DNA of 64,000 bases from Channallabes apus. Lineage: Eukaryota; Chordata; Actinopteri; Siluriformes; Clariidae. The translations under genes were made by a program, and so were the position numbers. The DNA lies in contig CM060113.1 of the NCBI GenBank assembly GCA_030522415.1, positions 2,208,467 through 2,272,466 of the forward strand. Direction: 5' to 3'. This document shows positions 25,860 to 38,395 of the stretch, in pieces; position 1 is the stretch's first letter, and each line of letters opens with the position of its first letter. The notes beneath the pieces are model-generated. The model saw nothing but the letters and a program-made list of their open reading frames with translations. It did no database searches and was not told the origin of the DNA.

Positions 25860-26640
25860 TTGAGGGTCTCAGGTGTTCAGACTGCAGGCGAATCCGATTT
25901 ATTTCACAAATCTGATCTTCAGGGCTGAGTGTAAAGTTCACACTGTTATTTGAAAGTGATCAGATCGGTTTGTCTCTGTTCAGATTAGTAACCAAATCTC
26001 AGACATCTTTTACCTATCTGCACTGGTTGCCATGGTAACAACACCGGAGTCCGGAGGATACAGTATATTGTCCTGATTCTGTACCTTAACTCCCACTTGG
26101 CCTGTACTGATGCGTCCCACAAAGTGCTATCAGATCATCTCACTCTGTCCACAAACTGTTCTCCAGACGCTCTTCCTGAAAACACACCTACTTTAGCTAC
26201 ACAAAAGAAAATAAAAAGGAACAGCTTTTACATACTTAGTGGTAATACCACGGAACGCGGGAATAAATAAATATAATCCTTTATTTCCGTCTCCGTTTCT
26301 TCCGTCGCCTCTCTGCTTGTTCTTCACTTAGTTTCCACTATGGATCCGCGTTCCATGCCGCATGATCATGTGGACTTGAACTTCAATGTCAGGTTACGAG
26401 TGACGTAATGGACAGTTTGAAATTCGATTTAGGCGAGTAGACCGTCCGGAGTGAGACACGTCTTTAGAAGTCCGATCTATTTCAAACCACCTCTGGATGA
26501 GGCTCGGATCGGATTCGCAAAAATCTAATTCAATATGTTTTTTGTTGTTTTTTACTGTTCAGACTTCATGAACGCAATCTGATTCCAATCAGGAGATGCC
26601 TGAGATCGGATTAGGGCTGGCAGTCTGATCAAGGCCTTAG
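25860..26640. mobile_element. Possible non-autonomous DNA transposon
   Basis: The left side reads TCAGACTGCAGGCGAATCCGA and the right side, inverted, reads TCAGACTGCCAGCCCTAATCCGA, suggesting imperfect terminal inverted repeats. The interior has ATCGGA/TCCGAT-type motifs on both flanks and no transposase ORF. The exact ends and target duplication were not settled. Confidence 0.4.
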
Positions 26641-26649
26641 TCTACTTCG

Positions 26650-26852
26650 TGTGTTACGGTTCTCATGTTCACAGTGTGTGTTTTTGTGTTTCATGGCAAT
26701 ACACTCCCATGTGTCTCTTCTGTCGTTCATCTGTCGGCAAATTAATCAATTAAACACTTATGCACTTTTATAAAATGAGAAGAAGAAGAAGAAGAAACGT
26801 GGTACGAGGGGTCAAAGGTCATCTGCACTCAGTAATTGATGTTGTAGTTTCA

Positions 26853-26893
<41 letters not shown>

Positions 26894-28230
26894 GCTTAGC
26901 TCTTCTTTTCCCTCAGACATCTCACACCTTCTGGAAAGTTCCTTCAGTTCTCATGGCTGTAAAACTCATGCGTGCTCATGAAGGAATAAAACACTTCTGT
27001 GTGTGAGATGAATGCTCTGTCGTTTTTTCCTCCTGAAGGGAAGTTTCCTCTCTCACACCTTGTTTTCCATCTCTCGTCCGGGCCATGACGTCGGGATCCC
27101 CCCCCCCCCCACCCCGGCCGCTATCCCAGAATCCCCTGCTTGGACACTTTTCCCCCGTTATTCCTTTTTGCGCTCAGCACCTTAAAAAAACAACCGAGAC
27201 ACAAAAACGGCTTTTATTCGGCGACGGGGCAGAAGGTCGAAACCTTTTCCTCCTTCCACACATCCACGGCCGATTGGGAACGTAAATACGTCTGAGTGAT
27301 GTTCTTAAAACACACGGAGGAAGCGGGAATTAATGATTTCTTTATGTACGCAGTCAAGGTCTTAAAGTCGACAGATCATAAATAGGCCGGCGTGTGTTTC
27401 TGGGGTGTTTTGTTATTCATGCTTTGTGAACTCCTTGTACAGTAATTTCATCTCACAGATGTGTGGGCGTGTCCAAGGAGAGAGTGAGCACTTTTATTCT
27501 TTTTTTTTTTTTTTTTTTAGCTTTTACTCATTTCTGGAGCAGAAACTTAATCTGATCTCTATCTGATCTAAGAGGGGTGTTCAAGTCAAACCGGGACTTT
27601 CTGATGAGTGAAAGTGATTGACGTTCACAGACGACTTCAAGTACAGTACGTATGTAATATATGTAATATAATGCCTAAGAAATACTCAGAAGCAATCACA
27701 TTTACATTTATTCAAACCGTTTTTTGTTACTTGAAATAAAGTTGAATCTCTTTATAAATTATCAGACTTTTGATAAGCCATGAAATAAATGCCGAGATCA
27801 CACACCTGCCCCCCTCCTCCATTACACCGTTACCCCAAACACTCCCCAACAACTAGCACCACATCTGCCCTGGTCTCTCTCTCGTTCTTTCTTCTCTGAC
27901 CCGACATGAACAGAAGGTCACCGACCACATGTAAGTCCGTTCACATTACCGCTTCACCGTCCCAGAATGCACCATTCCTGTCTTTCCTCAGGGCCTCTAA
28001 TTCACATAAGTGATGTGGTCGCTTAAAAATAAAAATCAGAAGGGGGAAAAAAAAGGAGTGGCAGCGAGCAGGGGCGGAAAAACAACAGCCGGGGTCACTT
28101 TACTCTTTAATGCTCAAAGGCTTACAAATTTAGGAAACCGCTGATGCTTAACACCGTGGAAGTTTCCGCCCTTCTCCCTGCGACCGGCGTTCGGAAAGTT
28201 TCTGCAAAGCGTCTGTGCTGATCAGGAGTG

Positions 28231-28269
<39 letters not shown>

Positions 28270-28850
28270 GGGGCATTCAGCGTCTAACATCGGCCTAATC
28301 TCAACCAAATGTGTGTTTGCTTTGACATTGAGCCCGACACACTCGTTACACTTTGTGTGTATGTGTGTGTGTGTGCGTGTGTGTGTTAGGGTGTAGTGGT
28401 GGTCTGTGAAAACTCCAAAGAGGAAGCAAATCTTACAGCAGACCTTCAGTTTAGTGTCACCTATTCTGGATCAAGTTATTACACATACAGAGTGTGTGTG
28501 TGTGTGATGTGTGTAAGCTCTGAGAAATTGTCTGTGTGTCTTAGTGTGTGTGTGGCACTATGGTTTTGAGAGCGCTAAACGCTAGCCTCTGGTCCTCCAG
28601 GGAATCTGCTAGCACTGTCAAAACTAGTTGCTGTTCTAACGTTGTAATTCGCAACATTATTTCAAGATCAATCGTTCACAATCACTCCAAACTCATTACA
28701 TCAAAGGCGTCCTGACTTTCCATAACAGTGATGTCTGGATCTTGTGTTCATGGCTGGATGACATCACAAACTAATTACGATTACTTAAGCAATATTACAA
28801 TATTAAAATTTAGTTTTGAATGTAATATTTTAAATGTGATGCTGTTTTTA
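26650..28850. other. Intergenic stretch; one mariner-like fragment within
   Basis: CA microsatellites lie at about 26853-26890 and 28229-28266, a poly-C run at about 27096-27112 and a poly-T run near 27501-27519. At 27567-27780 the phrase GTTCAAGTCAAACCGGGACTTT, followed by GTGATTGACGTTCACAGACG, matches the left part of the mariner relic at 7391 (TTTAAGTCCAACTGGGACTTT, GTGATTGACATTTACGCAAG). It ends with TCAGACTTTTGATAAG and is a second, more reduced relic of that family. No host exon is recognised. Confidence 0.5.
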
Positions 28851-29660
28851 TACAACAGTTCCACAAACGCCATTTATTATCAACAGATGATTTGTTCCTT
28901 TATTTAACCAGTTATTTTGCTCCGCCCACAAACATCCTTACACGCCTGGCAGAACTAATTAACTGTGATTGGTGGAGCTGGAGACAGTTAGCAAGTGTCA
29001 GTTAGTGTAATTATCAGGAGGTGAGCGTAGTGTTAAACTCTTAGTGCTTCTCTGTAGATGAGGAGAATAAACCATGGAGGTGGTGGACAGTCCTGAGAAA
29101 CTCACCAGATTTACTTTATATTTACACTTATTACACATCAGCTCTGTTAACTTCCAGGTTCTGGGGTCGAATCCCAAATAGTGTTAAATTTAAACTAGTG
29201 CACTACGTAGGGTGTACACGCCATTGTTCCACACACCAAGTAGTGCCCTTGATCAGCGGTTAGAGAGGGATTTGGGATTCAGCCTTGTGTTAGAAGTTAG
29301 TTAGCTTTGTAGCTAAGTGTTAGCCGTGAACAGAACGACTCGTACAGCTCAGAGGCGATTCAGAACGACGACATAGTAGCGTTATCAGGTGTGCGTTCTT
29401 ACTGAAAGTGCTTCTGTGTCTGGGTGTGAATGTGGGTTTTGTCAGGCAGCTGCTCTCTCCTCAGTACTGCGGATCGTACAGACCTACTCTCACCCACGCT
29501 GAGACACACGGTTAGTGTCGTTAACCACTGGACAACACCTGGGACACCCCCACTCATAAATAGAGTTACATATCACAGTGCTGTTACTGTCTGTTATCAT
29601 CACTCGGGGAATAACGTCTCTCGTCCAAACAGATTACTCACTCAGAATTAACTGTTGTAT
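28851..29660 (+). repeat. Paralogous segment, copy 1 (with 55263-55925)
   Basis: The stretch from TACAACAGTTCCACAAAC to CAGATTACTCACTCAGAA is matched block by block at 55263-55925, including GTGCTTCTGTGTCTGGGTGT and ACCACTGGACAACACCTGGG. Differences are substitutions and several indels; copy 2 is shorter. It is either a segmental duplication or two members of a dispersed family. Confidence 0.8.
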
Positions 29661-31138
29661 GTAATATGTGTTAATGGCAGACAGCATTAGAGTTCTCGAT
29701 CAGTTGAGCGCGATGAAAAACTCATCCTGCCTAAATAAGGCTCATGTGAGGGGGAACAAAAACACATTATTCTGATATTTGTTTTATAAATGGATCAGTT
29801 CAGTTAAATAGGGATATTTCATTAATGGATTTTAAGACTTGGGGAAGATAAACCATCAGACATCTGTTTGTTTATTTGTTTGTGTGTGTGTGTGAAAGAG
29901 AGAGAGAGCTTTAAAATTTACGAGCACCACTAATGTTCATGACTCGCCACATTTTGACTCATCAGCACATTTTGGGTGTGTTCTCCATCCTCGACTCGGT
30001 CATCACTTTGCATCATACCACGCAGCGCTGTCAAGCCTCGTCCATGAAAGCGGCATTTTGTGCCGAAGCAAAGACGTGTTTTTGTTTAGCTGAGATTCTC
30101 AGTCATGGATATAAAGGCCAGTGTACTGCCCAGGTCCACCGCCCCCCCCCCCCCACGCCTTTCTCTCTCTCTCTCTTTCTCTCTCTCTCTTTCTCTCTCT
30201 CTCTCCCCCTCTGTCTCTCTGGGGAGCGTGTGCAGGGTGGGACATTGCTTGACTTCACTAAAATGGCTTCGGTCCAAGCCAAACGTCCCGGAGTCTCGAG
30301 GGCAGGGCGCCGCTTCGGGATGCCACGGATCTAAATCACCGGTTCTCTGCATGCTAAGAGGTCATAAAGTCGCACAAAGCCTCTTTGAATCGGTTTGAGC
30401 ATGAGCTGATGTGTGTCTCCAAGTATCCGTCAGTCTCACCCTCTCCGAGCGGAGGAGCATCTGTGTCCTTTCATGGTTTCTTCTCTGTCCCAGCTGAATT
30501 AATCACTCTTTATCAGCTCAGGGATTTATTCCTCCACGTCGCCTTTGATCCTAAATCAGAAAACTTATCGAGGTGGGAAACTTTGATGGGTTTTCACAGA
30601 TTGGATTTTCAAAACAATGTGTGTGATGTAAGTTCAGCGTGACATCATATGCATGAAGTGTGACGATCCCTCCTCGTCCTGGACGTGAAAAGTGTCTTTG
30701 AAGTCTGATTCGGATTTACGGGATCAAACCAATCTGTATAAAAAAGTGCAACTCAATTGCAAATTACAGTCTAAGCTCTTAAAAAGAATGTTATCCAAAA
30801 TTCATCTAACTTTTACTTCAAGCTTCTTAGTGGACTTGTCCTGCAATAAACTTTATTTAAGATCTTCTGTTTGGTGCTTTAAAGATTTTAAGTAAGACTT
30901 CAGAAAGTCAGTATCTCTGGTTACAGAGCTAAGCACACCAAAGAGAGCACCGTAAGAGGTTTTACATCCTTGTTTCATGACTACGTAGTTCATCATTACG
31001 TCTTAAATTTTTCACCACATCCTCAACACATCACAGGTCTGAATCATTTCAGTGCCACAGCACCGTCAACGCTACTCTCTGAAACTTTTCTGGTCTACTT
31101 TGGTGAACTTAAACTTGCAACAATGCAATAACATGTCA
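29661..31138. other. Intergenic, no gene seen
   Basis: A short poly-C run (about 30144-30155) and a CT-rich run (30161-30215) are present. The ORFs through 29933-30640 show no recognisable domain and overlap simple repeats. Confidence 0.4.
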
Positions 31139-31146
31139 CTATAATG

Positions 31147-32739
31147 CAGTGGTTCTCAAACTTTTTCTGTCATTCCCCACTTAAAGGGGTGAGCGAATTT
31201 TCAAGCCCCACTTGTCAACAAAATAATAACAAAATCAGCCAAGTTTACTGTTATACTGAAATATCAATTTCTAAACCAATAAGATCAAACAACACCAAGT
31301 TAAAAACAGATAAAATATACGTGCAATTGTTACAAGGCTTACGTTGTCACATATCTTTGTATAATTGACCCCATGTTTATTAGCTGCTCAGCAATCATTT
31401 GTAGTTTTTTTGCACTGGCCAATTCTGTATGTAACTTTGAATGAAGCCATTTGTGCTTTGCTGTCCACTGATTCAGATGTTACCATGTGATTATCCTGCT
31501 GTCTGTATTCTGCCAGCTTTCTTTCAAAGACGTCCAGTGGTTTATTAACGTGACTGGAGTGTGTTGTCTCTAAGAGTCTTCCTAATTTGTTGGGTCTCAT
31601 GCGGTCTGCTGCCAGCGGTTTAAGACACAAAACACACACGAGTCTCTCTTCTGCCCCCACCATCCCCACCATGAATCCAAGCTGAAGATAGGCTTCATTA
31701 GTGGTGGGCGATACAACCAAAATCCAAAATATCACGGTAGAAGCAATTTTCTAACTCAATAACGATATATATATCACAATATAGCTATTTGTATCTGAAA
31801 ATGCATAAATAAAAATGAAAACACAAAGAAATTGTTTTACATAAGTTCATTTTTTATGTAATTTTATATAAACTGTGAATTGCTGAGGTTTGCTGCATTT
31901 TTTTACTTTGGCCATATTCGTTTGGATGTTTGGATTTCAGATGATAGAAAAGGTTTGACGTGTTTCCACCACTTGTTAAAACAGTGCACTTGCGTACCTT
32001 CCAAATCACCTTCATCTCATTCGTATCACTTTTCTTCTACACAAACCAATTCCACACCACAGACGAGGCAGCTTTTTTCTTTACAATCTCCTCGTTGTTG
32101 GTTTCGTCACATGTAAGTAAACTCACTGCTGCTGCAGCGTCTTCTTCCATTGTCGAAGTGTATGTGAAGCCAAACACATCAAAAGTGGGACAAAACCGCG
32201 GCACCTGATTGAACCGAATATCTGCGCAAATACAGCGCAGCTCGACTATCTGGGTAGCGCAGTGATGATCTGGTTTATTCACGCAGCCCGGTGGATCGCG
32301 CAGCGCCGCTCGAGTTTAATATTGTTTCCGCCTGGCCATGCCTGGTTTGTACGTGCGCATCCCAGCGGGGTAAAATGTACTTTGGCGCGGTTTATTTCTG
32401 TCAGAGTCGCGCAGCGCTGCCCAGTGGCTGGCGCAGGTTTGTGATTTGAGCAGCTGCTCAAGTTTGTCCGACGTTAAACCGTTATTGTTCCACTATGGTT
32501 CCACTTTTTCTCCCGGCCCACAACTGATGTTATTTTAAATTTACTTGTATTAATGATCCATTTATTTGTGTGTGATTGTTTAGTTTTGAGCGTACGCTCT
32601 TCATTATCAATAAAGAAAAACATGAATTAGAATAGGTACTTTCCTGTTTTTTTCCACTAATTTCCTCCGGTTCATTGCGCCCCACCTGTCATGTCTGTAT
32701 TCCCCCCTAGTGGGGCGTCACACACTTTGAGAACCACTG
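31147..32739. mobile_element. hAT-like non-autonomous DNA transposon with 8-bp TSD
   Basis: The ends are inverted: the left starts CAGTGGTTCTCAAAC and the right ends TTTGAGAACCACTG. They are flanked by a perfect 8-bp duplication CTATAATG (31139-31146 and 32740-32747). Terminal CAGTGGTTCTCAAA and an 8-bp TSD are hallmarks of hAT elements. No hAT transposase ORF is seen in its 1593 bp. An interior block from about 31699 (GTGGTGGGCGATACAACC) resembles the start of another fish MITE, and 32240-32450 is CpG-rich. The perfect TSD suggests a not very old insertion. Confidence 0.85.
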
Positions 32740-32882
32740 CTATAATGCATAGCTTAGCTTCAAGAGATGACTCTCATGGTCAGGATTACCTTCTCAAATC
32801 CCAGATTAATCTAATAAATTAGAAAAAGATTTAACCAAGTTCTGAGTCTATATAAACCGATCTTCAAACCATAGGGCTGTGG

Positions 32883-34245
32883 ACTCATTAAGAAGTAGAA
32901 CTAAAAAAAATCTAGGGAACTAAGAATGTAGGGAGCTAAAAACAAGAAAAGAGAAAATAGCTAGGGGCTGAGAATTTGGGAGTTAAAAACTAAGGAACTA
33001 AAAAACTAGAAGACAGTAGCTAGGGATTGAGGATCAGTGACTAAAAACCTGAGAGACAACAGCTCGTGGCTAAGAATTTGGATACAGCTACTGTAGGAGC
33101 TGAGTACTGGGGACCTAGAGAATTAGGGAGCTAAGGAACTAGAGACCATAACTAGGAGCTGCAAGTTTGGGAAATACAAACTAGGAAACCAAAAAAACCT
33201 AACTAATCGTGGTATTAGTCAGACATACTGTAGCACATCATGAGTAGCTGATGTTAAAGTGATCAGAGGATTTCAAAGCAGGTCTGAAGGAAAAGTTGTT
33301 GTACGTGACTCAGACGTCTGCTGACCTTTCCAGAACCACAGAGTCACAGAAGTGCTGAAAAAGCCAGTGTGTCAGGTCGGCAGCGGCAGGAAGCAGCGTC
33401 TAAACGCCACATGTTCACTCTGAGAAAGCGGAAATGGTCTCATTCCAGCAGGATTTATTGAGCGGAGGAACGCCGAGGGAACCGAGAGAATTTCAGGAAA
33501 AATGGATGAACAGGGCATGGCTGAATATAATCACAGGACATTATGTCTAAAATGAGATCATTTGCTGTGATAGACTTGCTAATGTCACTCGAGGAAGTGA
33601 GGACGGTCATTAATAAGCCCTTTTCAACTTTCAGTTTTTTTTTTATTCATCATTACAAAATCTTTTCAGCTCTTGGTCACAAACTGAGGAACTGTTAATA
33701 TCCGGAAATGAAATTCACTCGCAAGTGAGCAACTCGAATTATCACATGACCGTCATTTAAAAACATGCTTATTACAAACAGCTCATTAGCAAACACATTA
33801 TTAGAGAATATAATCAACCAGTCTTTAAGAGCTGAGTTCTAGAGGACAGAGAGCTAATCAGGTCACGTTGATTTCTGTTTAAAAAAGCTGAACACAGTGT
33901 TGGCTAGAAACTAGAAATTCTAAATATAGAACAGTTAAGTTAGGAGTTAGGGAATAGGGACCATAGTAACTACAGTAGTATTAGTATTAATTATTAGTAG
34001 CATTATTCGTATATTAGTAATATTAAGTGCTGACGACCAGGGACATAAGGAAGACAGGAAATAAAAACGGATAGACAGCACCTAGGGCTGAAAAGTTGAG
34101 AACTAATAAAGTAAGAAACTGGAAACCTAGTGAACTTAAGGTGGTAGGGAACAGAAATAAAACAAGGGGACAATAGCTAGGGGCTGAGAATTTGGAATTA
34201 AATCTAAGGACTTATAATTTGGGAACTAAGAAACTAGAGGAAACT
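32883..34245. repeat. Two stretches of a degenerate CTAGGGGCTGAGAATTTGG repeat
   Basis: In 32883-33210 phrases such as AGCTAGGGGCTGAGAATTTGG, GGGAGCTAAAAAC and AACTAGGAAAC recur. After about 700 bp without them, the same phrases return at about 33940-34245 (AATAGCTAGGGGCTGAGAAT again at about 34174). The unit is loose and its length varies. No coding potential. Confidence 0.6.
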
Positions 34246-34491
34246 TCTTTTGGTGGTGGTCGCAAACTAGGTTGCTGTTAATATACAAACATTTTATTCA
34301 CCTACAAGTTTAACTTGTCTTTAAATGATAGCGGAATACATGATAGTGTCACACTGATTTCTTTTTAAAACTGGCTGAACAACTTGTCTAGACTTCCAGT
34401 TATAACAAGCTAATTAGCTTAACAGCTAGCTTAAATGTCCATGTTGTTCTGTACAATTTGTTGCACTAAATACAAACAGCTAGTAAGCCTA

Positions 34492-34492
34492 G

Positions 34493-34544
<52 letters not shown>
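34492..34544. repeat. (AAT)n microsatellite
   Basis: About 17 uninterrupted AAT units sit close to the left end of the MITE that follows. Confidence 0.95.
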
Positions 34545-34599
34545 GTTTTACTATATGCTGTCATAATAGTTTCATAATATTGTGTTTTAAAATGCAATA

Positions 34600-34989
34600 C
34601 AGTGGGGAAAATATTTATTTAGTCAGCCACCAATTGTGCAACTTCTCCCATTTAAAAAGATGAGAGAGGCCTGTAATTTTCATTATTGGTGAACCTCAAC
34701 TATGAGAGACAAAATAAGAAAAAAAAATCCAGAAAATCACAGATAACGAGTGGAGGACAGAGGAGCCTCTTAAAGAAGAAGTTACAGGTCTGTGAGAGAC
34801 AGAAATCTTGCTTGTTTGTTATCGACCAAATACTTATTTTACTGAGGAATTACAATTAATTCATTAAAAATCCTACAATGTGATTTTCAGGATTGTTTTT
34901 TGTAATTGTCTCTCATAGCTGAGGTATACCTATGATGAAAATTACAGGCCTCTCTCTTATCTTTTTAAATAGGAGAACATCTTCCACTG
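34600..34989. mobile_element. Tc1-type MITE (internally deleted, TA target site)
   Basis: The 390-bp element lies between TA dinucleotides (34598-34599 and 34990-34991). It starts CAGTGGGGAAAATATTTA and its right end is a diverged inverse (ATCTTCCACTG). GAGAGAGGCCTGTAATTTTC on the left has its inverse GAAAATTACAGGCCTCTCTC on the right. The centre (GAGTGGAGGACAGAGGAGCC) looks like leftover Tc1 coding or leader sequence. It lacks a transposase and would depend on one in trans. Confidence 0.85.
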
Positions 34990-34991
34990 TA

Positions 34992-35832
34992 TAATAACAT
35001 TAATATTAAAAGTTTTTTTTAATTCTTTTATTTAATTGTCATAAGATAAATACATAAGTCTGTCATTGAAATGTCATAACACTGTTATAGATATTTATTA
35101 AAACACAGTTATAAAATGATTGAAGGTTATGAGAAAATATATATAAATCTTATGGTTATTATGTCATCGGCGTGCTATAAGTATTCATATAGCGGACAAT
35201 ATTGTGCTATAAATGTCATATTGTAAGTATTTATAACCCACATATAAGCAGTATGAAAAGCAAGAAAACTGTTAACATTTCAAAGTTACATCGATGTTCA
35301 TCAAAGGAGAAGGTTGTCTTCATGACAGTTACATTTGACACTTTACTGGTATAAGGTCTCATAAATCTTTATGTTGATGTACACTAAATTGATTTATGTT
35401 TAGTTTCTGACTCCGGCCTTAAATAAAATGTTACCTAATTTAAACTTTCTGACTTGTCGTTTCGGCTCTAACTTTGCTTGTGTTCCTTGAAAACTCCCTC
35501 GCTCTGAACATTCTGTCAGGCCAACATAAACCAAACAAATGGCTCCTTTTCCAATCTCTCCAAAACAATCAGTGATCCCGATCCCGTGTCCCGACCTCAG
35601 GGGTTATTTCTGGACCACACTGTTTTCTCGTTCGTATTTAGCACGGGAAAACAGAGACGGCGGATCTCGAGTGAGCTCCACTGAGATTTGTGCCATTTAG
35701 CTGTTTGTCAGAGCGAGACGACTTTGTCTGGCCGAGTCTGAGTCAGACTGACGGAGAGAGTGAGAGTCGGCCAGCCGATGAGACGACCTCTCAGAGGACG
35801 GAAAGAAATGGCAGGGAGGTGAAGCAGATCGA

Positions 35833-35913
<81 letters not shown>

Positions 35914-36480
35914 CATGGCATTTTGCTTTAGTTCATCTGGCACTAAGAGGTTGGAGGATGCTGAAGCTGCAAACAGGACGTTAACACTTTTCCGTTGAGT
36001 GAAAGGACATGACTGACATGCCGGTTATTAATAAGTTACAACTGCTGTTTAAGTACAGTTATAAATTTTGTAGCATTTGTTCGATCATGAAAACATCAAA
36101 AACATGTTCAAAGGAAGGCCAGAGAATAGATACATATGTGTGTCATTAAGAAGTCATAAAGCTTTCCATTAAAAAATAGTTTAAAGTATTCTTATGAGTG
36201 TTCATAAGTAAAGAACTTTAAGTTCCTTTAACTTTGAGTGAGAGTAAATATCCTTCTGACACTGTACAAGTACTTATAAAGAATAGGAATAATAAAAATA
36301 ACGAAAAACAAACTTTGCTTCAGAATTAAAAACAGATACATAACTTTGTCATTATGGTGTCATAAAGATGTTAAAAGTATTAATAAATAACTCTTATAAG
36401 CAGTCTTATGAAACGTACTTAACGATCCAAATCTCTGATATAATGTTGTCATGCTATTCTCATACAGTACTTACTGTTAA
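34992..36480. other. Intergenic, AT-rich, with long CA microsatellite
   Basis: A CA run of about 75 bp lies at 35836-35911. The rest is AT-rich with many ATAAGTAT/GTCATAA words (loose self-similarity at 35040-35260 and 36120-36420). The small ORF around 35690-35998 is mostly the CA repeat in translation. No gene recognised. Confidence 0.5.
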
Positions 36481-36489
36481 ATTTGTAAG

Positions 36490-36790
36490 GGAGCAAAAAG
36501 ATTGAACTTTGGAAAAAGGTCATGTGACGTGATGAGTCCAGACTGACCAGGGTAAGAAGGGAAGCGCATGAAGCGGTGCACCCATCATGCATAGTGTGCA
36601 CTGTACAAGCCTCTGGAGACAGTGTTATGATCTGGGGTTGATCAGTTACTCAGGTCTAGACTCAGCAACGTTATGGGGCAATAAAATGAAGTCAGCTGAG
36701 CACCAGAATTTTGAGGCATTTTCCAGGACTGAGGAATGAGGAATCATTTTCACACGACATTGACACCGCAGTGTGTATAATCGCAGCTAA
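36490..36790 (+). mobile_element. Tc1-like transposase relic
   Basis: Phrases GACAGTGTTATGATCTGGGG, TTGATCAGTTACTCAGGTCT and CAACGTTATGGGGCAATAAA are shared with the relic at 61790-62155 and correspond to the central part of a Tc1 transposase family (the MVWG-type region). The frame is broken throughout and no terminal repeats were found. Confidence 0.65.
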
Positions 36791-37081
36791 ACGTGACTGA
36801 GTTAAATATTAGTGTGCGCTTTTTTTATTATACACTGTATATCGTGATAAGAAATGCACTGTACTTAAAACTCAAAGATTGTATAACTGTGACACCATGA
36901 CGTCATGATGTTGTTATAAGTATTATTCATTTAAGTAACATTGTGATGTCAGGCACATTCTTATGAGCAGTGTTTTCATAAAACTTCATTAACATCTTAC
37001 AGCATGAGCATGAATAAGAAATCCACTTAAGTATTAAATTGTCAAACCATTGTCATAAGACATCATGCATGCATCACTTTT

Positions 37082-38395
37082 TTCTGGTATTGTTCCCATC
37101 GGTTTTAAAACTGCAGTGCTAACTCCAATCTTTAAGAAACCAGGCCTTGACTCTAGTAAATTCGACAATTATTGTCCTATTTCAAATTTGCCGTTCTTGG
37201 GCTAAAACTCTTGAAAGGATTGTTACTTCCCAGCTCCGTGATTGTCTTTCCAGTAATAGCCTTTTTGAAAGGTTCCAATCTGAGTTTTGTTCTCAACATA
37301 GTGTTGAAACCGCACTTGTAAAGATATCAAATGACTTACTATTAGCTGCTGATTCTGGACTTTTATCGATTCTTATACTCCTTGATCTTAGTGCCGCTTT
37401 TGATTCTGTTTCACACACCATACTATTGAAAAGATTGGAATCGATCGGTATTACTGGTATAGCCCTTTCTTGGTTTCATTCCTATTTTTCTGATCGCACG
37501 CAATTTGCACAAATTAAACAGTTTCAATCAACCTCAACTCCAGCTGTCACTGGTGTCCCTCAGGGCTCCGTGCTAGGACCTCTCCTGTTTCTTATCTATC
37601 TTCTTCCAATAGGGAGCATATTTAGGAAATATGGCATTCAATTTCATTGTTATGCAGACGATACCCAACTCTATCTCTCCTCTAAACCTTCCATGATGTC
37701 TCTCTCTTCTGCTCTTGTTGAGTGCCTTGAAGAGTTAAAGGTTTGATTTTCAAGCAATTTTCTCAAATTGAACAATAGTAAAATTGAAATTCTTCTTGTG
37801 GGCACAAAATCAACATTAGGAAAGGCAAACATTTCTTCTGTTTTAATTGACAATCTTAATATTCCTCTATCCAACCAGGTCAAAACTGTTTACGTCCCGC
37901 CCTTTCAACAAAGAGTACGGCTATTCTTGTGCATGCTCTTGTTACATCTAGAATTGATTATTGCAAATGCTTTATTTTATGGGATTCCTTCAAAAATACA
38001 AAATTACAGTTAGTACAAAATGCTGCTGCTCGGGTTATATCCAAAACTTCTAGTTTTCAACTCATCACTCCTGTTTTACAAAATCTGCACTGGCTCCCTG
38101 GTAAACACTGTGTAGATTTCAAAATACTACTTTTAACCTACAAAGCACTAAACAACTTGGGACCTTCATATCTTTTGGACCTTCTCGATATACATATCCC
38201 GGTTTTAGGTCTGCTTCTACAATTATACTCGTTCGTCCACATCCACAGACAGTCTCTATGGGGTCTCAAGCTTTTGGTTATGTGGCACCTTTTTTATGGA
38301 ATCGACTTCCTGTCGAGGTCCGCAACATTCCAAGTCTCCCAGTTTTTAAATCTTGTCTTAAAACCTGTTTGTTTAGACAGGCTTTTATGTAATGC
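37082..38395 (+). mobile_element. L2-like non-LTR retrotransposon relic, 5' truncated (left part)
   Basis: The RT domain is readable in pieces: [35 protein letters not shown] (catalytic Asp), [12 protein letters not shown] and FHCYADDTQLYL (YADD). A stop near 37743-37745 and frameshifts near 37900 break it. The C-terminal LVQNAAARVISKTSS, RIDYCK and LKTCLFRQAFM motifs of L2-type elements follow. The endonuclease half is absent. This part ends at a target duplication where another element inserted (38396-39143); the L2 3' UTR resumes at 39144. Confidence 0.85.

Noticed and set aside
35690..35998. His-Thr / Cys-Val repeat ORFs, similar at 46216-46559 and 59114-59354
   Set aside because: They run through CA/TG microsatellites; flanking residues show no domain.
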